This document shows, one piece after another, positions 10,349-20,639 of a DNA stretch of 64,000 nt. Source of the DNA: Pteria penguin (taxonomy: Eukaryota; Mollusca; Bivalvia; Pterioida; Pteriidae); NCBI GenBank assembly GCA_035048485.1, contig CM068593.1, positions 1,232,001 through 1,296,000 on the forward strand, in the 5' to 3' direction. Below the pieces are notes generated by a model that saw only the letters and a list, made by a program, of their open reading frames with translations, was not told where the DNA came from and ran no database searches. How positions within the stretch are numbered: the first letter of the stretch is position 1; each line of letters begins with the position of its first letter. Position numbers and translations under genes: made by a program.

Positions 10349-10503
10349 CTGTTTTTGTTGAATTCACAACTGCCATACAGTTTGCAAGTCTTAGGTCGAT
10401 AGTCATCCTGCATTTGGCTCGAAACAACCCAGCTGAAAAATGTGACTCTAAGTGTGATTAAGATTAATGCATGAAAAACGACTCTGAATGTAAACGCATG
10501 CAT
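10349..10503 (-). CDS. Somatomedin-B cysteine-rich receptor-like protein, left copy, exon 1 (signal peptide)
   Basis: First exon of the four-exon minus-strand gene (155 nt from ATG to donor GTTAGC). It encodes a signal peptide (basic start, then hydrophobic VVFHALILITL...) followed by the first two cysteines of the somatomedin-B domain (TCKLYGSCEF). The start is supported by a TATA-like box about 42-49 nt upstream and by conservation of the ATG in the right copy. The right copy differs at about five of 52 residues here (for example FF/IL in the signal peptide and K/E before the first cysteine), more than in exon 2. The predicted whole protein is 537 residues and enters the secretory pathway. 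Ligand and function are unknown. Confidence 0.75.
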
Positions 10504-10544
10504 GACGCTTCCGAGAACTGATCGTTACTGAATGCATGTACACA

Positions 10545-10552
10545 CTTATATA
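10545..10552 (-). promoter_or_regulatory. TATA-like box of the left somatomedin-B gene
   Basis: TATATAAG on the minus strand, 42-49 nt upstream of the ATG. It is conserved at the same distance in the right arm. A TTCAGTAA initiator-like sequence lies between it and the ATG. Confidence 0.5.
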
Positions 10553-11228
10553 GAACTGACAGCAAAAGAGTCAATAACGTCCGCATGCGCATTGATAGGA
10601 AATTAAGTTTCACCTCCGTTTTGTTCGAATTGTAAATGTGATGATTATATTTAAAGCTTAATTTTTTTGTAGATATTTTAATATAAAACTACAAAAATAA
10701 TTGTTTTGTATGAAAATGAATTTTGGTAGAATAATAAATGTGATGATAAAATTTAAAATCCAAGTTTTTGTAATAGATATTTTAATATAAAACTTACAAA
10801 ACTGTGATAGTCGTATTACAAATCAACCAAATGAAGTATTCATTATCAGAAATCAAATTTTTCTAATTCATTATACTTTCTTTCTAACTTCACCATATGA
10901 TTAAAAAGGGGATTCTAGTTTATTGTTTGCATTGTATTATCTGTCTTTTACACACGAACACTTTGACCTATAATGCATAGCCTTAAAGCCTCAGTTTATC
11001 TTTAGGAATTAGTGGAATTCTCATTCTTGGTAGAGTTGTTTTCATTCTATCTTTCTTTATTTATTATTATTTTCTTTTTTATTTGTTTCTTTCTTTCTTT
11101 TTCCCCCTACTTTTGTTAAAATCTGGATTCGAACAATCATAGAAACTTTCAAATTACTGGTGGTATGTTGCCGACACTGTGATATCGCAGAACTATGTAA
11201 ATATTCATAGTAAACCTTGGATCTGAAT
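10553..11228. other. Upstream region of the left somatomedin-B gene
   Basis: AT-rich. A roughly 80-bp segment containing AATGTGATGAT and ATTTTAATATAAAACT occurs twice in tandem (about 10,635-10,720 and 10,735-10,810). A TTTC-rich stretch lies at 11,045-11,105. No gene seen. Confidence 0.4.
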
Positions 11229-11330
11229 TGAATTTTCATTTCATACGGTATTTATGAAACGAGTTGTTTCGCCAAGACTCGGTGATATAAAACAACTCGT
11301 TTCATAAATACCGTATGGAATGAAAATTCA
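11229..11330. repeat. Near-perfect hairpin, 41-bp arms (left copy)
   Basis: Arms 11,229-11,269 and 11,290-11,330 are reverse complements with one mismatch, separated by a 20-nt loop. Each arm carries the motif ATTTATGAAACGAGTTGTTT or its complement. The other arm of the big inverted repeat has the same hairpin at 60,791-60,892. It could be a short foldback transposon. Confidence 0.9.
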
Positions 11331-11526
11331 TGTCAGATTGTTTTTATCACATGTATGTTTATACTAAGTTTAAAGGTGTTTATTTCATCAAACATCGGCT
11401 TCGCACAATTCTTTTCTTTATGACGTCACCTATGCCAAAAACTAATTTATGACAAAGCGATATTACACAGCATAAACAGTAAAACACGTGATAAAGTAGT
11501 TTAGTGCACGGTAAAAGAAATATGTG

Positions 11527-12615
11527 CCGGTATTATATACTAGTTTTCCCCCTAGCCATCCCGGGGGAAATTTGGCTACATAGCCATTTTTCCCCTCTTA
11601 TTAGCTCACTATATAGTGAATTTCCCCCCCAAATTTGAAATTCCGGATTTTCTTTTCACACATACATGTAAGTAAATTTAGCTCGTTACTTTGTTAACAA
11701 CAAAAAGAGAGATTTCTGTTTAAAATAGAGTTATCTCAACTTTTGATAAGAAAATATATTAATTGAATTTAGAGACATCTCTTAAATAGAAATGTCTTCA
11801 ATTTTAATCTCTTTTCCAAATACAGATGTATTTATTTAGAATAGAAATATATCTACTAGAATTTCGAGATATCTTTATTTAATCCAAGACACCGGCATAT
11901 ATACTTACGGAAAAACACCAGCAGTTCGTTTTATGTCCCCGGAATCTAATTTGGGGGGGCATCTAGTTTTTCACCTGTCTGTGACTCTGACTCTTTGGGA
12001 AATCATTGACTATATCGTTTGCACAAAAGGTGTAAGAGTTTGAAACTTCACATATGGATTCTTTGTGATGAGACCTTTCATTTTGGACCTTGACTTTTGA
12101 CGTAGTTATCTTGAACTTCGAGCTTCATTACTCTTCAAAAAATGTTTGTACTAAAAGGTTTAGGGCTTTGAAATTTTACATATAGAGTCCTTGTGATGAG
12201 TCCTATCACCTTTGCTATATCTTTTGTACTAAAACGTGTAGGGCTTCGACACTATACCTTAACATTTGCCATATCTTTCCAACAGGTAGGGCTTTCATAT
12301 TTCACATATATTTCTTAAGATGAGCCCTTTCAAGTGATACCAAAATTTTTTGACGTGCAAATGTAATGACGTCCAACACGATTTTTGGCCAACATTTCTG
12401 GAAACTTTAACATTGGTCATAATTTTCCAACGGTTACAGATTCATATTCCACATGCGTACTCCTTATGAGGCGCCTGATCGGTTTTGTTTGGCCCATTGG
12501 AGATGTGTTGTTCACTGATGAGTTTCGCTTCACCCCGCCATGGGGGAAAATCTACTATATAGCCACTTTTCCGGGGGAAAACTACTATGGGGAAAAAACT
12601 ACTATATAACACCGG
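11527..12615. mobile_element. 1.09-kb non-autonomous element with inverted termini (left copy)
   Basis: Begins CCGGTATTATATACTAGTTT and ends, in reverse complement, CCGGTGTTATATAGTAGTTT. Both ends continue for about 80 bp with imperfect matches rich in TTTTCCCCC and GGCTA(C/T)(A/T)TAG. Inside there is no protein with recognisable domains. Repeated wording such as AAAGGT(G/T)TA(A/G)G(A/G)(G/C)TTTGAAA and short palindromic AATAGAAATATATCTA-type stretches occur. It looks like a DNA transposon derivative of unknown superfamily. Counterpart at 59,488-60,597. Confidence 0.65.
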
Positions 12616-13900
12616 AACTGTGATATCGTGTACCCAGAAAATTTTTCACAGTAATTGTGATCTATTGTCTGGCTACTTTTTGCACTAAAGGTGGTATGTG
12701 GCCAGGAATGGTACATTGTGTTACAAGAGTATTTTCCATAGTAAAATTGGCATGTTTACAGGAGATTGTGATATCAAGCAACCAGAGATTTTTCTGCCGT
12801 GCAGGGTGTTATTTTGCCAGAATATCGATATCGTTCATTTATACTTAAATAATATAACGGTATTACAGAAAGTGTGCCCGGGTCAGCAGGAGATGCTTAC
12901 TCCTCCATGACAAGTCGTCTCCCCTCTGCATCTTCCAGGGGTCTGTAAATGTCTATATCTCTGTTTTGTCTGATGGAATGGATGTTTCTTAATAATAACC
13001 CTTCGGTGTTTTAATTTAACTTGGAACTGAAATTTGCTTGAATATATTCTATTCATTAGATTAACCCATCAAACATAATTATGTATTTAAGCTTTTGAAA
13101 GTAAAAAAGGAAGAAGTACCGAAGGGTAAACCATATCTCATAGTCCATTGAATAAAAGGACAATGTCGCGAATAGTGTCTTATTCAGACAAATGCGAATC
13201 CCAATAAAATCGAGGTGAGACCAGCTGGCCGGGAGGAGAAAGCGTCCCCTGGTTGCAGGCAATACCCTTCACAAAAGTCCTGCAACAACCTATCAAGTCG
13301 AGGAGGTAATTAAATAAGATGAATTAAAATGTAACATTTGAAGTAAATCTGTTCTCAGTTTCAGGATTCTGACCCTTATCCCAACCCTTTTGCCTGGGGA
13401 TCCATAATTGTCCGCCATGACATTATTGATAATGTCATTGTTACTTTGCATTTCTTATTTTTGTCATCAGTGTTTAATACCTCTCGGGAAAACTGTTGAT
13501 CCTTTCTCTCAAGAATTATTATGCTTTTGCGGTGAGTAGGAATGTGGGCGCCCTGTGTCAGTATCGTTAATGCGGTACCATCGAAAAATTTTGTAATGTC
13601 GCTGTCTGTGTTTAGATGGCTATTATCATGTATGATATTGCATGTACTTATTGATTTCTGACATACAGATGTCTTCCCTTTGGTTAAATGTCGTATAAGT
13701 CCTTAATTTGCATTGCAATGAATGATATTGCATACCTTTTTTTTACCATACACAACTTATATCATCCAATTCAACGCAGTGGTGGGTATACAACATTTAA
13801 AAAAAACGAAAACAAAAAAGGGGGAGGGGGATTCTATTCACGAAGATAACGACATTATAACGAAATCAGATAAAATGTCTGAATATGTGAGAGCTGTGAA
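12616..13900. other. Retroelement 5-prime-type flank, no gene
   Basis: Contains CAGGAGATGCTTACTCCTCC at 12,888 and, in opposite sense, GGGAGGAGAAAGCGTCCCCT near 13,232. A GTGAGTAGGAATGTGGGC motif at 13,533 also recurs at element tails. These suggest fragments of the same element family stacked upstream of the reverse transcriptase. Short frames here are not convincing genes. Confidence 0.4.
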
Positions 13901-16058
13901 ATGTTTCAAAAGTTTTTCGAAGTTTATGATATTTATAACCCTGACGTAAGAAGTTTTCTCAAAACTAAATTTATTAATAAAGGCTTCGATCTACTTAACA
14001 TTTCTAATATTTTCCGTGATCATAAAGTCACATCTAAAATCCCCCAATATTTTGAGAATTTAGAACCTCCACTTATTTGTTACCAGTACAAAAAGCCTAT
14101 AAGAAATCTTATTTTAAATTATAACAAAGTTACATCTAACCCTGATGTTTCAGACTCTATTCCTTCGTCGTGTTCTTGTGAAAATTCTAAATATGTTTAT
14201 AAACCGGCAGATCATGTTATTACTGGTGACCTAAACTGTATTTCGGACAATAAATTGCGCACCCTTTTTGGAAAAGGACCTAAATATAGGTTACCGTCCA
14301 GGATAGATTTCAATAAATGCCGTGACGTTATAGAAGATGCTTTAACTACATATTGTAAACGTTGGTGTAAAAAAGAACAGGTAAAGGTTCATGCTCTTAA
14401 TGATTGGAAATTCGAGATTTTAAGAATTGTCCGATATCCGTATTAAGAACTTTACGGAAAATCCGCATTTATTTCAACAGCCTAATACATTGACGACAAA
14501 TTCCATTAAAAAGAAGATAGTTGACTTACATGCTAAATATGTCTTTGTTCCCGCTGATAAAGCAGGTAATAAGGTTGTTTGAAAACTATATTATACTGAA
14601 GTACTTAAAAACGAATTAAACTCCACTCATACATATGTGGAAAGCCCTACCTCAAAAGAGAGCACCTTGCACGATCACCTCATGACCATGTCCGACTTCA
14701 AAATCAAAACTGATAAATCTGATCTACCAACCATGTATTGCCTCCAAAAACTATATAAAAGTCCATATAAATCACGTTTCATATCTAATTCTAGCCACTG
14801 CTCTACTACGGTACTATCGAAACATATTACGTCTGCTCTAACTGCTATAAAAGATCATATTATCAAATATTGTGATGTCGCATTTCATAATAGTAACATC
14901 AATTACTTTTGGTCGATTAAAAATTCTCATGAAGTTATAGACAAACTTCTTTCGCTAAATTTCAAAGCGACTCAAATTTCTACATTTGATTTTTCTACAC
15001 TTTATACATCTCTGCCTCATGATTTGATTAAAATTAAGTTGCTGTCTCTTATACAATGGTGTTTTCACAGAGAATCTAAATTGTACATATTTACTTCCAA
15101 TAACTCTGGATTCTTTTCCAACAAACAATATACTTCATATAAATACTGGACTTGCAAGGAATTATGTAAAGCACTAGATTTTCTCATGAACAATATTTTT
15201 GTGCAATTTGATGGCAAGATATATCAACAAATAGTTTGGATTCCTATGGGTACTAACTGCGCGCCTCTGATAGCAGATTTATTTCTTTATTGTTATGAGA
15301 GGGATTTTATGGTTTCTATTCAAAAATCAAAACGTTTTGACCTCATTGACAAATTTAATAATACTTGCAGATATCTGGATGACATTTTGGTGATCGACAA
15401 TCCTGAATTCGAACAATTTATATCAGAAATATATCCACCAGAGCTCACATTGAATAAAGCTAATACTTGAGATAAATCTACACCTTTCTTAGATTTAAAC
15501 ATCAAAATTATCAACAACCTAATATATACTAATATTTATGATAAACGTGAGAATTTTGAATTTTCTATTGTAGATTTCCCTTACTTGGATGGCGATGTCC
15601 CTCGACTCACATCATATGGTATCTATATATCTCAATTAGTTCGATTTGTCAGAGGCTGCACCGATGTTTTGGACTTTCATAAACGAAATTTACAAATTAC
15701 TACTAAACTTTTAACTCAGGGTTACAGATATCACAAGCTAAGAAAAACATTCGGCAAATTCTTCAGATCTTATTCAGAACTTCTCTCTAAATTTGGAAAT
15801 ATTTCTTTTCAACAGTATGTATCCAATGGAATTTTCCATCCTAATTTTGGTGATCTCGTATATAAACTAAGGAAAGTAAAAGGCTCCGATAACGTTATTT
15901 TATCATGTAATAAAATAGTCAAACGTCTTCTAAATAGACAATATGATATTGAGATCATCAAAAAGACTATAGGTCTTGTATTTGGCCCCTCTACAGCCTT
16001 ATGCAGACTTTTACTTGAACGTTGCACGCTGACTAACAGGGCGGTGGGAACTATATGA
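13901..16058 (+). pseudogene. Broken reverse transcriptase, Penelope-like motifs (left copy)
   Basis: A coding stretch of about 715 codons, broken by one single-base insertion (an extra C near 14,430) and two in-frame TGA codons (14,579-14,581 and 15,468-15,470). Motifs in order are: motif A TFDFSTLYTSLPH near 14,987; motif B region IPMGTNCAPLIADLFLY near 15,240; catalytic RYLDDILVIDN near 15,369; and a thumb-like FPYLDG...YGIYISQLVRFVRGC near 15,580. LYTxLP and GTNCAP resemble Penelope-like retroelement enzymes, but no GIY-YIG endonuclease is visible, so classification is tentative. This copy has Trp in place of Gly just before IPMG, unlike the right copy. A tail region follows at 16,080-16,480. 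Confidence 0.8.
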
Positions 16059-16480
16059 CGGGCCTTGTCCAAACCTCTTTCAGAGGAGACATGGTCCTGA
16101 ACCTCGTCCCCTCTGACTGTTAGTCGGGACTCCTACAGATCTAGGGTCTTAGCTCGCTTTCAGACTGGCAGAGCACGGTTTATCATGTTGATGTCGCATA
16201 TATTTTTATACCATTATGTGTTTTACAATATCTTACGTGTTTATATTTTTATGACCTCTCAATAGGCGATACCTGTTGACCCTTGTTCTTTACATGGAGG
16301 ATTATTTATAAATTTTTAAATGTACGTCTTTTGATTGTTCTGCTGTTACGGTGAGTGGGAAGGTGGGCCCGTAAACCGGTTAACCACACCATTTGTTTGG
16401 CTTTTGTCAAATTAAATGACCGTCCTAAGTCGGTATCGTAATTGCACTACAATCAAATATTTTTGTAATGTGTTAAATGT
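16059..16480 (+). mobile_element. Retroelement 3-prime tail, full version (left copy)
   Basis: Contains CGTCCCCTCTGACTGTTAGT, AGGGTCTTAGCTCGCTTTCA and GGTGAGTGGGAAGGTGGGCC, ending near AAGTCGGTATCG. Diverged versions of this tail occur at 22,180-22,290 and 27,540-27,910, and an inverted version of its last part at 17,560-17,750. It is the non-coding 3-prime part of the reverse-transcriptase element. Confidence 0.6.
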
Positions 16481-16600
16481 TCTATTATATTATTTATATT
16501 CATGTATTGTATAGCTCCATGGTGACTTCTGCCACATAACTGAGCCGGTAACTCCTCTTTTTTCTTTGAAGTAATATGGGAATTAGTAATTTACTTAAAT

Positions 16601-17020
16601 AAAGCGCAAAGTATAGATTACCTTCCAGAATGGATTTTACCAAACGCCGGGATACTGTTGAAGAAGCACTAAACACTTATTTTAAACGATCTTTTTAAAT
16701 AATGTGTAAAAATGCAGGCCTTGAATGACTGGAAACATGAAATCTTAAAATGAATCGATATTCGCATCAATTATTTTTACAATTAATCCCATTTTATTCA
16801 AAAAGTCATGTTATATAACGGTCCAGTCTATAAAAAAGAAAATGGTTGATATACATAATACTTACATCTTCGAACCTGCAGACAAAGCAGCTAATGATAA
16901 TATGACTGTTTGAAAAATATACTATATTTCATTTCTTAAAACTGAATCGAACTGTATTTCTACGTATGTTGAAACCCCATTGTATAAGGACAAGAGCATG
17001 TCTGAACAACTACTGAACAA
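16601..17020 (+). pseudogene. Second, more decayed reverse-transcriptase fragment (left copy)
   Basis: Translation gives KYRLPSRMDFTKRRDTVEEA, matching the larger relic's KYRLPSRIDFNKCRDVIEDA, and later KKMVDIHNTYIFEPADKAAN followed by a TGA and KIYY. The alignment covers only the region before motif A and carries several breaks. The TGA lies at the position equivalent to the first TGA of the larger copy. Counterpart at about 55,070-55,500. Confidence 0.7.
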
Positions 17021-17559
17021 CTTTTACAAGATGTGAGTAGAAAATAAATTGTAGACACAGAGGGTAATCTAAGAGGATTTAGTAAACGTTTGGGTGATTT
17101 GTTCTTTATATTTAAGATATTACAGGTCATGGTGTACAGTATATAAAGTATGCACAGTACTAAGAGAAAACTGCCATAGAACCACGTCAGTTAACTAAGG
17201 GTCAAATGATAACACTTGAAACAACCGGTCGCGGGAATACCAATCGTTGATAAGACTTAGTATAAATTGGAAGAAGTACCAGGGAATGAGAGTCAAAGTC
17301 CAGTTAAATTCTGCAAATTCGATGATGATAATTTCATAAATATATCCGGAATGGGACTAGAGCAGTTGTCTGGAAAAAATGAACGTCTTTCATTTCTATT
17401 CCTGACTCTGTGTCCACAATGAGCTGTGGTCTTAGCTTCTTTAAACAGCAATCATTAAAATCTAGCTTATCAGAGAGAAAACATAAGAAATCTGACCAAG
17501 CTGTATAACACAAATCACCAATGACATGCATACAAAACATGATAATAGTAAAATATACA
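17021..17559. other. Unassigned sequence between element fragments
   Basis: No gene or repeat structure recognised. A short minus-strand frame at 17,334-17,573 is also open in the right arm (54,510-54,749), but it has no start context or domain. Confidence 0.3.
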
Positions 17560-17750
17560 CGGATAAACCACATTACATAAATATTCGATTCTGCTGCGGT
17601 TACGATACTGACTTGGGATGGTCAATTGAAATAAGTAAAGTACGAAGAAGTACCCAAGTGTAACAAACGTCATTCTTTTGGTGTGGTTAACCGGTTTACG
17701 GGTGTCAAACTTCCCACTCACCGCAAAAGCAGCATAATAAAAGCAAAAAC
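17560..17750 (-). mobile_element. Inverted copy of the element tail end
   Basis: The reverse complement reads GCGGTGAGTGGGAAG, then CCGTAAACCGGTTAACCACA and later AAGTCAGTATCGTAA. It matches the tail at 16,345-16,440 in opposite orientation, so the decayed fragment at 16.6 kb is bracketed by inverted tails. Confidence 0.6.
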
Positions 17751-18344
17751 CATCAAACGACTAGATCCTAACTGCTGATCATCCTATTGACATATTTCTT
17801 AATAAGCAGTCTCAGATTTTAGATTTTTGAGAAATTAAAGTCTCAAATTTGTGTTCATCCCATGCCGAAATATTAAGCTGAAGGATCTCGATTTTTCAGG
17901 CGGATATCTAAAATTATTACGCGATCGTTTTTCCCAGTGTTTTGACTTTCGGGAATCGACTAATAAATAATTGAGAAACTTAAACACGTATCATGAAGGA
18001 CGTTTGTTTCTGAGAAAACACAAACAAATTCATTATTTTTATTTTGTTTCAACATTTTTCTTAAGAAGCAGTCTCGGAATTTAGCTTTCTGGTAGGTTAA
18101 TATCTCAGTTATATTTTTTAACACCATGGCCAAATTTTGTGCTTCAGATGTAGATATTTATATGATTATATGAGGTCATCAAAGGTTCCTCGTAGTGTGA
18201 ATATTAAACACTAGTTACTTGAAGTTTACATTCAAAATACATATAGTTTTTCCCAAACTATTCCCGAAACGACGAATGTATGATTGGAAAGCTACAAAAG
18301 GACCTTCGGTGGCGAGAAGGCGTTTTAAAGAAAGAGTTATATTT
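17751..18344. other. Unassigned AT-rich region
   Basis: A stretch near 17,790-17,850 (TTCTTAATAAGCAGTCTCAG) recurs weakly at 18,055-18,120 (TTCTTAAGAAGCAGTCTCGG), suggesting a decayed internal duplication. No gene seen. Confidence 0.35.
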
Positions 18345-18450
18345 TTATAATTCCAATGATTTGGCCACGAGCATCACATAAGAGACATAAGTTGTCGAAA
18401 TGCGCATATGGTGCACTAAATTAAAAAGTATATATGTTGTATATTTACTA
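18345..18450 (+). repeat. Dispersed 120-bp module, copy 2 (left arm)
   Basis: GGCCACGAGCATCACATAAG, then AAGTTGTCGAAATGCGCATA and GGTGCACTAAATTAAA. Same family as 6,205-6,325. The core is degenerate (CATAAGA). Confidence 0.7.
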
Positions 18451-18494
18451 TAACCACTAGGCCGGTATCCCTGCTGGTGGACTGATAGTTCCCG

Positions 18495-18800
18495 TGGGCA
18501 TCATAAGTCTAGTTTTCAGTGCTTTTGTACTGACATTAAATATATAATTCAAATTTTTTCAGTCATCAAATTAAGTAAATCATTCTAAAGCTAAGGATAT
18601 CTCCTTCATGCATAGCTGTCCTTAAATAGATTCTTTGGTTCTCTTTTAGGTCATTTTGTTTTCAACACTGCTCTTCAAATATTTATATATTTTGGGAATT
18701 CCAATCATTTGGCCACGAGCATCACAGAAGCATCACATAAGTTGTCGAAATGCGCATTCGGTGCATTTAATTAAAAAGTATATATGTTCTATATGTATTA
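18495..18800 (+). repeat. 300-bp direct terminal-type repeat, unit A (left arm)
   Basis: Begins GGGCATCATAAGTCTAGTTT and ends with the hammerhead-like module and an AT-rich tail. It is homologous, in the same orientation, to 19,761-20,056, with about 960 bp of non-coding DNA (18,801-19,760) between. The arrangement resembles the terminal repeats of a non-autonomous retroelement. This copy has GAAATGCGC...GTGCATT but lacks the CTGAAGA half of the core. Confidence 0.65.
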
Positions 18801-19760
18801 TATAATGTATATGATGTAAATGGTGATGTTAATTAGTACATTTGTAACCGAAATCATTTTATTATTGTTTCATAAGACCCCAATATTTCTTTTATTCCGT
18901 TTATTGTGTATCATATTTCATTAATTTCAAATAGAGATATTACGTACGACATATACAAAAATACCTATCCAATAAAAAATATTAGCAATAACTTATTGCA
19001 ATACTAGTATGTTGATAGCGATATCAAATATGATTTCTTAAATTTCAGGTAATTTTAATAGATATACAATATTGTATGCTTTGTTGCATTTTCAGATTCA
19101 TATTACAATCATTACATTTATAAAATCATTTTAAGGGTGACTAGAGAATGACTGCATTTATCATTTCAGAGTGACTACAAGATTTACTAGCATCTGATTG
19201 GCTGATACCAATGATAATTACCATAACAATATAACTATATTAAGAACGTGAGGAAATATTATATCTTGTATCAGAATTTACTTTACACCTTTACACCCTG
19301 ACCTACTAACCTGATATTACACTCAAATCTGTAGGATGTCACAATACAAAGCTAAACTAAAATAATTCCCGAAAGATCGTGCATTAATATCTATCTATGT
19401 TCGCTGAAATCAAAGTCAAAGTAAATGAATTATCTTATTTCATAATTTATACGCCATAAATTAGCAAGTTCTAACTACGGAGATATTGCAATTAAGGCTA
19501 AGCTACTTGTCGCGAAGCTACACGCACAAGGATTTGTTACTGAACTTCTGATATTGTCACGCATTCTTTTAACATTATTTCAGATTAAGATATCTGTGTA
19601 AAAGAGGGAAGGTGATAGTTGCGGTATACCTCCGTTTTACAGTTTTTATTCGTAAAAATGCACATAATCTGTACTTCTCTCTCATAAATGATAACAAAAT
19701 TTAAAGAATTATTTAATAATGCTCCGTTAATCTTAACCCACATTTACAAAAATGACGTGA
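18801..19760. other. Non-coding interior between 300-bp direct repeats
   Basis: AT-rich with no reading frame of note and no recognised domain. Mirrored at about 52,350-53,310. Confidence 0.4.
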
Positions 19761-20056
19761 GGGCATCATAAGTCTAGTTTTCAGTGCTTTTGTAATGACA
19801 TGAAATATATGCTTCAAATTTTCAGTCATCAAATTAAGTAAATCACTCTAAAACTAAGGATTATCTCCCTCTTGCATAGCTCTGTCCTAAGTTAGATTCT
19901 TTGGTTCACTTTTCGATCATTTTGGCTTTAACAGTGCTCTTCAAATATTTATATATTTTGATCATTCGGCCAGGAGCATCACTGAAGAGACATAACTTGT
20001 CGAAATGCGCATATAGTGCACAAAATTGAAAGGTATATATATTCTATATTTATTAA
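19761..20056 (+). repeat. 300-bp direct terminal-type repeat, unit B with hammerhead-like core (left arm)
   Basis: Partner of 18,495-18,800. At 19,982-20,005 it reads CTGAAGA, GACA, TAACT, TGTC, GAAA, followed by TGCGC, ATATA, GTGCA. CTGAAGA...GAAA is the conserved hammerhead ribozyme core, with a 4-bp stem II and a 5-bp stem III (one G-T pair). The base after stem III is C, where active ribozymes have U, and I see no convincing stem I. It is therefore called hammerhead-like, probably inactive. Confidence 0.5.
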
Positions 20057-20639
20057 ACTGACCAGCACTGGACTTTGAATCGAACATTTCTACTACACTG
20101 AAGTGACTGGTGTTGCTAGCTAGTAGGAGATTCTAACACTCACCGGATAACTAATTTCACTACCTTTTGGGGTTCACTTTTGTTCCTATATCGATATTTG
20201 ACTTTTTTTTTTTTTCTTTTTTCTGGTTTTGCATTCCTTTAGTTTCCATGATTCTTGAACAACTGATTCCGTCTGATCCATCATTGCACCACTTTAAGAC
20301 ATGAGGAACATTGTAATGACGCACTAGTCTGTGTTCGGCATTCTACAATACATTGATCATGAGGATAACAACTCTACATATTGGTATTATTTCATGCATC
20401 GAGTGAACACAACGTATCTGGCCTATGTGAAATACCATTCAGTTGATTATTCATTTTTTATTATACTATAAAAAACTGATTCCATGCTCATAATGATCTT
20501 TGCCGCTTCACAACACTTACTACGACAACCAAGCCTAATAATATCTAATAGACTAGAGAAGATCTGATGATTACCATTTATGACCATTTATCGGAACAAA
20601 AACCGACAAAAGCAAGGCGTTTTGAAATGTCGGACTTAT
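20057..20639. other. Unassigned region before the 48-bp array
   Basis: Contains a T-rich patch at 20,200-20,222 but no gene or known repeat. Mirrored at about 51,490-52,050. Confidence 0.35.

Noticed and set aside
13901..16058. Integrated viral polymerase
   Set aside because: The LYTxLP and GTNCAP motifs and the lack of gag, integrase, protease or capsid genes fit a retrotransposon better than a virus.
19982..20022. A fully active hammerhead ribozyme
   Set aside because: The core and two stems fit, but the cleavage-site U and stem I are not present. It is kept only as a hammerhead-like relic.
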